Shown: in pieces, positions 5,677 to 11,887 of the stretch
Position numbering within the stretch: position 1 is the stretch's first letter
How the letters are laid out: the number at the start of each line of letters is the position of its first letter
Source of the DNA: Bog-752 sp963799395
GTDB lineage: Bacteria; Actinomycetota; Thermoleophilia; UBA2241
Length of the DNA stretch: 11,887 bases
Direction: 5' to 3'
Assembly: GCA_963799395.1 (NCBI GenBank)
Contig: CAWCWZ010000011.1
Coordinates: 1-11,887 of the forward strand
Notes under the pieces: model-generated
Seen by the model: the letters and a program-made list of their open reading frames with translations, nothing else
What the model was told of the DNA's origin: nothing
Databases searched by the model: none
Translations under genes and position numbers: made by a program

Positions 5677-7573
5677 GTGGACCCTCTGGCCACCTACGCG
5701 GCGGCGCGCGGCGCCGGCCTGCGGCCGGCCCTGCTGGAGTCGCTGGGGCCGGCGACCGCGTTCTCACGGATCGCGATCCTGGCCCTGGCGCCGACGCCGG
5801 CGCCTCGAGGTCTGGGACGGCGTGGCCTACGAGGACGGCGCCGCCATCGGTGCGGCCGACGCCCTGCTGACCGAGCTGCAGACCGGGCTCAGACCCGGCT
5901 GCGACTTTCCCGTCTGGATCGGCTTCTTCAGCTACGAGTTCGCCGCTCGCCTCGGCCTGCCGACGGGCGCCGCCATGCCCGGCCTGCCCGAGGCGACCTT
6001 CTGTCTGTACGACGACGGCTGGCTGTGGCGGGACGGCCGCCTGCGTCGGCGCGCCGGGATCGGCGCCGGCGGCGCGGCTCGCCGAGGCCGCGCCGCCCCT
6101 GGACGCCGCCGGCCCTCCCGCGGATCGCCTGCACGAGCGACTACGCCCGCGCGGACTACGTCGCCGGCGTCCGCGAGGTCCAGCGGCGTATCAGGGCCGG
6201 CTGGGTGTACCAGGTCAACCTCTCGCACCGCTTCAGCTTCGCGGCCGGCGATCTCGACCCGCTCGCCTACTACGCTCGCCTGCGTGAAGCCAACCCGAGT
6301 CCCTTCATGGGGATCGTCGAGGGCCCCGGCTGGGCGGTCGTGTCGGGCAGCCCCGAGCGCCTGTTCGAGCGTCACGGCGAGATGCTCAGCGCCCGGCCGA
6401 TCGCCGGCACCAGGCCGCGCGGCGCGACCGCCGCCGCCGACGCCGCCCTCGAGGTCGAGCTGCGCGGCTCGCCCAAGGAGCGCGCCGAGCACGTCATGCT
6501 CGTCGACCTGTTGCGCAACGACCTCTCGCGGGTCTGCCGGCCGGGCACCGTCGAGGTGAGCGAAGCGTTCACGGTCGAGCGCTACAGCCACGTCATGCAC
6601 CTGGTCAGCGAGGTCCGCGGGCGCTCGACGACGAACCTGGACGAGCTCGTGCGGGCGATCTTCCCCGGAGGCACGATCACCGGCGCCCCCAAAGAGAGCG
6701 TGATGGCCGAGATCGCCCGCCTCGAGCCGGTGCCGCGTGGCGCGTATACGGGCTCGCTGGGCTACGTTTCGGGCCGGCGCTGCGACTTCAACATCCTCAT
6801 CCGCAGCCTCACGCTGGCCGGTGGCCTCGGCCACATCTCGGCCGGCGGCGGCACCGTGATCGAGAGCGATCCCGACAGCGAATACGAAGAGACGAGGCAT
6901 AAGGCCGAGGCGCTGCTGCACGTGCTGGGCGGCGGCGCGCCGGGCCGCGAGCCGGCGCCGCCGGCTCGCGATCACGCCTGGCGGCCGCCGCGACCCGTCG
7001 AGCGGTTTGCCGCCCGCGTGCTGTTCGTGGAATGTCACGACTCGTTCAGCTTCACCATCGTCGACTACCTGCGGATGCTCGGCGCGGAGGTGTCGGTCGT
7101 CGATCATCGCCGGCGACCGACCGCCGCGCTGCTGGCGGGCGCCACGCACCTGGTCTGCGGCCCCGGCCCGGGCGATCCGGCGAGCTCGGGCCGCCTGCTC
7201 GACTGGGTCGAAGTGGCCCTGCGCGGGCGCCGCCCTCTGCTCGGCATCTGCCTTGGCCATCAGGCGCTCGGTCTCGCTCTCGGGGCGCGGCTCGAGCCGG
7301 CGGCGCGGCCCGTGCACGGCGAGGCGCAGGCGATCCGCCATCGCGGCGATGGGCTGTTCGCCGGCCTGCCCGACCCCGTGCGGTTCACCCGCTACCACTC
7401 GCTTGCACCTGTCCGGGCTGCCCGGCGATCTGCGCCTTGCCGCCTGGACCGACGACGGCCTGGTGATGGCGGTGGCTCACTGCCGGTTGCCGCTGTTCGG
7501 TGTGCAGTTCCACCCGGAGAGTATGCTCAGTGCGGCCGGCCTCGATCTTCTGGCCAACTTCCTGCGGTCGTGA
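5677..7573 (+). CDS. Fused anthranilate/aminodeoxychorismate synthase component I + glutamine amidotransferase, frameshifted
   Basis: The intact protein would be a TrpE/PabB-type chorismate-binding synthase fused to a class I glutamine amidotransferase, making anthranilate or aminodeoxychorismate from chorismate and glutamine. GTG 5677 is chosen for the GAGGAGGGG 6 nt upstream. Frame 1 gives RPALLESLGPATAFSRIAIL. From about 5798 the coding signal moves to frame 2 (LEVWDGVAYEDG, IGFFSYEFAARLG). It probably passes through frame 3 near 6072-6118 (ARLAEAAPPLDAAG) and is back in frame 1 by about 6118 (RIACTSDYARADYVAG). Frame 1 then holds RPIAGTRPRG (Ala codon at 6403), FPGGTITGAPKESV and the amidotransferase GICLGHQ (catalytic Cys at 7249). 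An apparent extra G at about 7405 shifts the end to frame 2 (HLSGLPGDLRLAAW, FHPES His at 7511, Glu at 7517). Every shift fits one extra base. It could be a decaying gene or a sequencing artefact. Confidence 0.8.
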
Positions 7574-7647
7574 CGAGCGCCGGCGCTTCCTTGACAATCG
7601 GTCCAGGACCCTTGAGGTCGGCAGGCCGCGAACCGATATCGTGTGCC

Positions 7648-8598
7648 GTGAAGCCAGAACGTCGCCAGTTCACGCGGTCCTCGCTCACGCTTGGCCGTCT
7701 CGCCACACGCCTCGCCGCTCTGCCACGCGGCTGGGTGCTCGTGATCGGCCTTGCGCTCACGTTGGTCATCGCCGCAGTCGACTACGTCACGGGACCGCGC
7801 GTGCTGCTCAACATCTTCTACCTGCTGCCGGTGATGCTGGTCGCCTGGGCGACGGCCTCGACCGGCTACGGTCTGGTCGTCGCCGCCGCGTCGTGCCTGG
7901 TGACCCCGGTCGAGGCCATGCTCTCCGGTTTTCGCGTCGACTCGCTGCCGGTGGCGTTGTGGAACGGCCTCGTGCGGCTGGCGGTCTTCAGCATCGTGCT
8001 CTACCTCATGGAGAACATGCGCACGCTCGTGAACCGACTGCAGGAAGAGGCCATGACCGACGAGCTCACCGGTCTCGCGAACCGGCGCGCCTTCGGCGAG
8101 GTCGCCGCCAGAGAGATCGAGCGCAGCCGGCGCTTCAAGCACGAGCTCTCGCTGGCCTACATCGACATCGACAACTTCAAGCTCGTGAACGATCGCCTGG
8201 GCCACGACGCCGGCGACCGCACGCTGATCGCCCTGGCGAGCCTCGCCCTGGCCACGGCGCGCTCGGTCGACACGGTGGCGCGCCTCGGTGGCGATGAGTT
8301 CGTGATCATCATGCCCGAGACGGGCGCCAAGGCCGCTCTGCCCGTGGTCACCCGGCTGCGCGAAGCCTTCCCGCGGGTCGCCAGAGTCGGCGACGCCACG
8401 ATCACGTGCAGCATCGGCCTGGCGTCGTATGAGCACGCACCCGGTTCCGTCGACGAGATGCTCACCGCCGCCGACGCGCTCATGTACCAGGCCAAGACCG
8501 CCGGCAGGGACCGAGTGCGCCACGCGCTCGTCGACGGCGACCCGGGCAGCGCCGGCCACGGGCGCCTGCTGCCGTTCTCGTCACCGTCGCGTCCCTGA
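7648..8598 (+). CDS. Membrane-anchored diguanylate cyclase (GGDEF)
   Basis: The protein (316 residues) makes the second messenger cyclic di-GMP from two GTP. Four hydrophobic helices fill the N-terminal half (about 28-48, 51-70, 72-92, 98-121), followed by a short coil and a complete GGDEF domain. That domain has DELTGLANRRAF (138-149), DIDNFKLVND (173-182) and an intact GGDEF signature at 214-218. An RSVD (205-208) sits exactly five residues before GGDEF, which is the canonical RxxD inhibitory site, so product inhibition is expected. The N-terminal helices resemble a generic membrane sensor; no ligand can be inferred. GTG 7648 fits the start of the basic N-terminal segment but has no clear ribosome binding site. 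An alternative in-frame GTG at 7570 overlaps the upstream stop (GTGA) and would add 26 residues. Confidence 0.88.
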   Translation: MKPERRQFTRSSLTLGRLATRLAALPRGWVLVIGLALTLVIAAVDYVTGPRVLLNIFYLLPVMLVAWATASTGYGLVVAAASCLVTPVEAMLSGFRVDSLPVALWNGLVRLAVFSIVLYLMENMRTLVNRLQEEAMTDELTGLANRRAFGEVAAREIERSRRFKHELSLAYIDIDNFKLVNDRLGHDAGDRTLIALASLALATARSVDTVARLGGDEFVIIMPETGAKAALPVVTRLREAFPRVARVGDATITCSIGLASYEHAPGSVDEMLTAADALMYQAKTAGRDRVRHALVDGDPGSAGHGRLLPFSSPSRP

Positions 8599-8646
8599 CC
8601 CGCAAGCGCGCCGCGCGTTCGCCGCGCGTCCGCCGGCGACCGTCGG

Positions 8647-9726
8647 TTAGACCTCGGCGAGCTTAGCGGCGATCGCCGCCACGAGCTCGAGCAGCTCGAT
8701 CGGCCCCGGCGTGATCGACCCGCCGGCGACCAGGGTGACCTCGAGACCGGAGCGGCCGTCGCCGACGACCCAGGCCCGGTGGTCGGCCTCACCGCCGGCC
8801 TGGCTCTCGTGCGGCGTGGGTTCGGCGTTCCGGGCGGGCGCGACGGCCGCTCCCCGGACCCGTCCGTCCCGGGCGATCACGCACGACTGCGCGTCGAAGG
8901 CGGCGCGCACGACCTCGCAGAGAGCCGGCAGCGGGGCCGACGGAGCGGGCCGGCCGTTCGTGTCCGAAAGAAAGGCGGCGAGCCGGCGCAGGCGGTCACG
9001 GAGCAGCTCCATCTCCGTCTCGGCGCTGCCCTGCGCGCCGAACAGCCGGGCGTGGTGGAGCGCCACCGCGGCCTGGCCCGCCAGGGCGCGGCACAGCCGC
9101 AGCTCCTGCGCCGAGTACCGGCGCGGCTGCTCGCGGTCGCAGGCTTCGAGCAGACCGATCGTGTCGCCCTGAAAGACGAGGGGCAGCATGAGGACGCTCT
9201 TCTCGCCGTAGCGGCGCATGAGCGCCACCTCGGCCGCGTCGGCGCCGCGGTCGTCGGCGTTCACGGTCATGGCGGTCTGGTCGTCGAGGACGCGCCGGGT
9301 GGCCGGGAACTCGCTCAGGTCGAACACGCCCGACGTCGCCCAGCGCCGGCCGCCGGCGTCGTACTCGGCCAGCACGCGGACCGCCTGAAGGTCGGGCAGA
9401 TACTCCATGATCTCGCAGGTGTGGCAACGGCAGAGCCTGGTGACGTGGCGGGCGATCTCGGCCAGCAGCTCGGTCTGGTCGAGTCGGGAGGCGACGTCGA
9501 GGGAGGCCTGCACGAGGGTCTCGAGCTCGCGTTCGCGAGCCCGCTGCGCCTCGAGGTGGCTGCTGTCGCCGATCGCCCGGGCGAGCTCCTCGACATCGTC
9601 GCTCGCGATGCGGCGGTGGCCGCCCGCGGTACGCACGCAGGGCAGAAAGCCCGACGCCGTCCAGCGCCGCACGGTGGCCGGCGAGACGCCGAGCTCGCGG
9701 GCCGCTTTGCCCAGGCTCAGGTACAC
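8647..9726 (-). CDS. MerR/excisionase-type HTH + GAF domain transcription regulator
   Basis: This is a predicted cytosolic DNA-binding sensor of 359 residues. Residues 1-50 form a MerR/BldC-like winged HTH (LGKAARELGVSPATVRRWTA, then the wing GGHRRIASDDV). A helical linker (about 58-75) leads to a GAF domain (about 70-230), recognisable from LETLVQASLDVASRLDQTELL through SVLMLPLVFQGDTIGLLEACD to LAGQAAVALHHARL. A second, less clear domain (about 235-359) ends in ELLELVAAIAAKLAEV and may be a degenerate GAF-like or dimerisation region. A CRCHTC cluster (99-104) inside the GAF domain could bind metal or sense redox state. It starts at GTG 9726 with a weak ribosome binding site. It is divergent from the mttB-family gene with a repeat operator between them, and convergent with the cyclase gene (48-bp gap), so it probably controls mttB and itself. 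The ligand is unknown. Confidence 0.85.
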   Translation of the reverse strand: MYLSLGKAARELGVSPATVRRWTASGFLPCVRTAGGHRRIASDDVEELARAIGDSSHLEAQRARERELETLVQASLDVASRLDQTELLAEIARHVTRLCRCHTCEIMEYLPDLQAVRVLAEYDAGGRRWATSGVFDLSEFPATRRVLDDQTAMTVNADDRGADAAEVALMRRYGEKSVLMLPLVFQGDTIGLLEACDREQPRRYSAQELRLCRALAGQAAVALHHARLFGAQGSAETEMELLRDRLRRLAAFLSDTNGRPAPSAPLPALCEVVRAAFDAQSCVIARDGRVRGAAVAPARNAEPTPHESQAGGEADHRAWVVGDGRSGLEVTLVAGGSITPGPIELLELVAAIAAKLAEV

Positions 9727-9938
9727 GCCGCGTCCGCGACGCGAGCCGGGCTCGCCGCGAGTTTCGGCAGGTTTTCGTGCGCACCGTCGTGAGATTTCGG
9801 CAGGTTCTGCACGTTGGCTTTGGCCTCGTCATCCTGTTTGCTTGGCGTGTCCTTGCGACAGTTTACGTCACGGCGCCGCGAGATTCCCGAGGCGCGCGGC
9901 CGTCGCGGCGGGATGGTCGATCAGAGGGGGAGGTCCGC
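9727..9938. promoter_or_regulatory. Divergent control region between the HTH/GAF regulator and the mttB-family gene
   Basis: These 212 bp must hold both promoters. They contain the direct repeat described separately and the GGGGGAGG ribosome binding site (9925-9932) of the methyltransferase gene. The middle (about 9785-9870) is noticeably richer in T than its surroundings, as expected of promoter DNA. I cannot point to a definite -10/-35 pair. Confidence 0.5.
9762..9806. repeat. 12-bp direct repeat TTTCGGCAGGTT x2, candidate operator
   Basis: TTTCGGCAGGTT occurs at 9762-9773 and again, identical, at 9795-9806, a 33-bp period close to three helical turns. Both copies follow GAG or GAGA. They lie in the 212-bp divergent region, 36 bp upstream of the HTH/GAF regulator start and about 130 bp upstream of the methyltransferase start. 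An 8-bp palindrome GTGCGCAC (9777-9784) lies between the copies. Same-face direct repeats beside a MerR/BldC-type regulator suggest its binding sites; this is inference. Confidence 0.6.
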
Positions 9939-11360
9939 ATGGCACGTGGCAGTCTCACTTATCTCAGCGCCGCGGAGCGCGAGTTCATCCACGACCAGAC
10001 CGCCCGGGTGCTGGCCGAGGTCGGGATCGGCTACAACAGCCCGGCGGCGATCGAGCTGCTGGCCGAGGCCGGCGCCGAGGTCGACCGCGAGCTGCTGCGG
10101 GCCAAGCTCCCGTGGGAGCTCGTCGAGCGCTGTCTTGCGACCTGTCCCAGACAGATCCGCCTGGCGGCCCGCGACCCGCGCCACGACGTGCTGCTGGGCG
10201 ACGGCACCCTGCGCTTCTGCAGCGACGGCACGGGCACGTTCATGCTCGACGACCTGACCGGGCGGCGCACCGAAGGCACCGCCGCCGACATGCGGCAGAC
10301 CATGTGTCTGCTCGACGCCCTGCCCGAGGTCGACTATATGTGGCCGCCGATCTCGGCCCGCGATCTCGACCCGCTCACCTCGGGTCTCGAGATCGAGGCG
10401 ATCGCCCTGCAGAGCTGCAGCAAGCACCTGCAGGACGAGGTGCGGCAGGTCGCCCACGTGGCCCCCTTGCTCGAGATCTTCGAGGCGGTGGCCGGCGGCT
10501 CGCTCTGGAAGTGTCCGATCTTCAGCACGATCAACTGCACGATCGCTCCGCTCATGCACGAGCGCGAGATGACCGAGGCGACCATGGCCCTCGTCAAGGC
10601 AGGTGTCCCCGTGCTGATCCTGCCCATGCCGCTCACCGGCACGACCGGGCCCATGACCGTTCTGGGGAGCTGCATCGTCAACATGGCCGAGCTGTTGTCG
10701 GCCGTCGTGCTGTTCCAGCTGGCCCAGCCCGGCTGCGGGTTGATCGGCGGTATCGGCGTGGCCGCCGCCGACCTGCGCAACGGCGCCTACCTGTGCGGCG
10801 CTCCCGAGGTCGGTCTGGCCAACGTCATCTGTATCGAGATGGCCCACTTCTACGGCCTGCCGGTGACCGGCAGCGCCGTGACGGGTGACGCCAAGGCAAG
10901 CAACTATCAGGCCGGCGCCGAGGGCATGTTCACCGCCCTCTCCGAGGCGCTGGCCGGCGCCGACAGCCTGCTGGCCTTCGGTCTCATGGACGGCGCCGAG
11001 ACCGTCAGCCTGGCCAAGATCGTGCTCGACTGCGACCTGGTGGGGATGGTCGAACGCTTCCTGCGCGAAGGTCGCGTCGACGAGACCACGGCGCTCATCG
11101 ACGACATCGCCGCGGTGGGCATCGGCGGCCACTACCTGGGGCGCAAGAGCACGCGCCAGTGGAATCGGGCGGGCGAGATCTGGTGGCCGTCGGTGTTCCA
11201 GCGCGACGGCTGGGAGAGCTACGAGGGCCGCCCGCTCGTGGCCGACGCCGCCGAGCGGGCTCACGAACTGCTCGCCGCGCACGAAGTGCCGCCGCTGTCC
11301 GACGATCTGCAGCGCCACATCGACGCGGTGATCGCCGGCTTCCGGCGCGCGGCCGGGTAG
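9939..11360 (+). CDS. MttB/MtgB-family corrinoid-dependent methyltransferase (pyrrolysine-free)
   Basis: The 473-residue protein belongs to the trimethylamine methyltransferase superfamily, whose members move a methyl group from a quaternary or methylated amine to a cognate corrinoid protein in the cytosol. Family features seen include an N-terminal helical part (SAAEREFIHDQTARVLAEVGI), a TGTFMLDDLTGRR segment (98-110) and the barrel strands VPVLILPMPLTGTTGPMT (223-240). The GDAKASNYQAGAEG stretch (316-329) lies in the region where MttB enzymes carry pyrrolysine. No internal TAG is present and the length is complete, so it is of the non-pyrrolysine type; MtgB relatives use glycine betaine, others carnitine or proline betaine. 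The substrate here is unknown. ATG 9939 is chosen because GGGGGAGG lies 6 nt upstream; the frame is open further 5' but without family similarity. No corrinoid protein or reductive activase is in the window. Confidence 0.9.
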   Translation: MARGSLTYLSAAEREFIHDQTARVLAEVGIGYNSPAAIELLAEAGAEVDRELLRAKLPWELVERCLATCPRQIRLAARDPRHDVLLGDGTLRFCSDGTGTFMLDDLTGRRTEGTAADMRQTMCLLDALPEVDYMWPPISARDLDPLTSGLEIEAIALQSCSKHLQDEVRQVAHVAPLLEIFEAVAGGSLWKCPIFSTINCTIAPLMHEREMTEATMALVKAGVPVLILPMPLTGTTGPMTVLGSCIVNMAELLSAVVLFQLAQPGCGLIGGIGVAAADLRNGAYLCGAPEVGLANVICIEMAHFYGLPVTGSAVTGDAKASNYQAGAEGMFTALSEALAGADSLLAFGLMDGAETVSLAKIVLDCDLVGMVERFLREGRVDETTALIDDIAAVGIGGHYLGRKSTRQWNRAGEIWWPSVFQRDGWESYEGRPLVADAAERAHELLAAHEVPPLSDDLQRHIDAVIAGFRRAAG

Positions 11361-11372
11361 GCCGCGCGCCGG
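11342..11372 (+). terminator. Strong GC hairpin over the mttB-family stop codon
   Basis: CCGGCGCGCGGCC (11342-11354) and GGCCGCGCGCCGG (11360-11372) form a perfect 13-bp stem with a 5-nt loop, GGGTA, that contains most of the TAG stop. There is no T-tract after it, so it is an atypical terminator of the kind often seen in high-GC genomes, or a 3' mRNA-stabilising hairpin. Confidence 0.6.
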
Positions 11373-11628
11373 AAGCCGGGCCGCGCTCGGCGAGCCGCTC
11401 CCAGGCAGCGCGGGTCGCGCGCGCCCGGCAACCGGCGTAGCATGGACTCATCCTCCCATCCCGCCGCTGCTGCGGGCCGCTCCGCTCGCTTCGTGCGGCG
11501 GGGCCGTCGCGCGCCCTCCGGTCGATCCGCCGAAGGCCGTTGGGTGTCCCGTGATTGGCCGGCCTCGATGCGAGGAAGATAGAAGACACGAAAAGGGATT
11601 TGCACCTCAGAAGCGGAAGAGAGCCGAC
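11361..11628. promoter_or_regulatory. Intergenic region upstream of ftsH
   Basis: This 268-bp stretch follows the hairpin and precedes ftsH. It contains an 8-bp inverted repeat (CCCGCCGC 11460-11467 / GCGGCGGG 11495-11502, 27-nt loop). A markedly A-rich patch (about 11571-11620) ends in a GGAAGAGAG ribosome binding site before the GTG start. The A-rich patch is the likely promoter/leader area. No coding signal convinces me here. Confidence 0.4.
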
Positions 11629-11887
11629 GTGAGCAGATTGCGGCGCGTCATCATCCCCTTGCTGATCATCGTCGTGCTCCTCGTGGTCGTGCAGACGGTC
11701 ATGAAGAGCAAGAGCACGAGCAGTGGCGCCAAGCCCTCGTATCAGGGCGGCAGCCAGAGCTTCGTCAGTCAGCTGAACGCCGGTCAGGTCTCGTCGGTGG
11801 TCGTCAACACGACCGCCCAGACGGTCCAGGTCACGCCCACCCCCGGCAACGGCGCCACGTACACGATCACCTACCCCGACGCCACGC
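11629..11887 (+). CDS. ftsH: FtsH ATP-dependent zinc metalloprotease, N-terminal fragment (runs off window)
   Basis: FtsH is a hexameric membrane AAA+ protease that degrades damaged or unassembled membrane proteins and some regulators. Only the first 86 codons are present: a short basic start (MSRLRR), one strongly hydrophobic helix (about 7-25) and a Ser/Lys-rich linker. The beginning of the extracytoplasmic FtsH_ext-type domain follows, with SFVSQLNAGQVSSVVVN (44-60), a pattern usual in FtsH N termini, and TYTITYPDAT at the end. The AAA+ and HExxH protease domains would lie beyond 11887. The GTG at 11629 is chosen because GGAAGAGAG lies just upstream and the hydrophobic helix begins at the normal distance. 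It is on the same strand as the methyltransferase gene but separated by a hairpin and 268 bp, so it is probably its own transcription unit. Confidence 0.82.
   Translation, partial: MSRLRRVIIPLLIIVVLLVVVQTVMKSKSTSSGAKPSYQGGSQSFVSQLNAGQVSSVVVNTTAQTVQVTPTPGNGATYTITYPDAT

Noticed and set aside
7591..7596. Perfect -35 hexamer TTGACA upstream of the cyclase
   Set aside because: No -10-like sequence at 16-18 bp downstream, so I do not call a promoter from it.
8599..8646. Direct repeat GCCGCGCGT in the convergent gap as a terminator or mobile-element end
   Set aside because: Two adjacent 9-bp copies in extremely GC-rich sequence with no clear hairpin or element; likely composition.
9921..11318. 465-codon minus-strand frame opposite the mttB-family gene
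   Set aside because: Repetitive His/Gly/Asp/Gln-rich translation with no recognisable domain; antisense shadow of the methyltransferase.
11355..11360. TAG at the end of the mttB-family gene as a pyrrolysine codon
   Set aside because: The protein is already full length for the family, the region where pyrrolysine lies in MttB is about 150 residues earlier and has sense codons, and a hairpin sits on the TAG.
11095..11605. Minus-strand open frames reaching into the ftsH upstream region
   Set aside because: Arg/Ala/Pro-rich, no motif, no convincing ribosome binding site, and overlapping the hairpin and the 3' end of the methyltransferase gene.

Overview
The window looks like two unrelated pieces of bacterial DNA joined inside genes at about position 2865. 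The left piece (1 to about 2865) has a moderate, visibly lower GC content. It carries part of a dissimilatory sulfite reductase (dsr) accessory cluster, all on the minus strand. In transcription order this is dsrL (5' end missing), dsrC, a small RsbRD-N-like gene and the start of dsrM. It suggests a sulfate/sulfite-reducing (or possibly sulfur-oxidising) bacterium; the phylum cannot be fixed by eye. The right piece (about 2865 to 11887) has very high GC with strong G/C third positions and GTG starts. It resembles a high-GC actinobacterial genome, and a Thermoleophilia-like one would fit; this is inference from gene content and composition.

Left piece: DsrL is a flavin/Fe-S NAD(P)H oxidoreductase tied to siroheme sulfite reductase. 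DsrC is the persulfide/trisulfide carrier with both C-terminal cysteines. DsrM is the cytochrome b-type quinol-interacting membrane subunit of DsrMKJOP. Together they would link cytosolic sulfite reduction to NAD(P)H and the menaquinone pool. DsrAB and the rest of DsrMKJOP lie outside the window.

Right piece: pntA and pntB (proton-translocating NAD(P) transhydrogenase) run on the minus strand with a 4-bp overlap, and pntB is cut at the junction. After a 281-bp divergent intergenic region, the plus strand has a fused chorismate amino-transferring synthase plus glutamine amidotransferase whose frame is broken in at least three places. It is followed by a four-helix membrane diguanylate cyclase. 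A minus-strand MerR-type HTH + GAF regulator then diverges from a full-length pyrrolysine-free MttB-family methyltransferase. The 212 bp between them hold a 12-bp direct repeat spaced 33 bp apart, a good operator candidate. A strong GC hairpin covers the mttB stop codon. The window ends in the first 86 codons of ftsH.

The apparent operon pntA-pntB-dsrL-dsrC is tempting but is most likely an artefact, because both genes at the joint are truncated and out of frame with each other. Reading-frame damage on both sides of the joint (dsrM, the RsbRD-like gene, the chorismate enzyme) also points to imperfect sequence or assembly. I see no CRISPR array, tRNA, rRNA, transposase or integrase. I did not find a convincing new multi-gene system. 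The best biological leads are the RsbRD-like gene inside the dsr cluster and the GAF regulator/mttB pair with its repeat operator.
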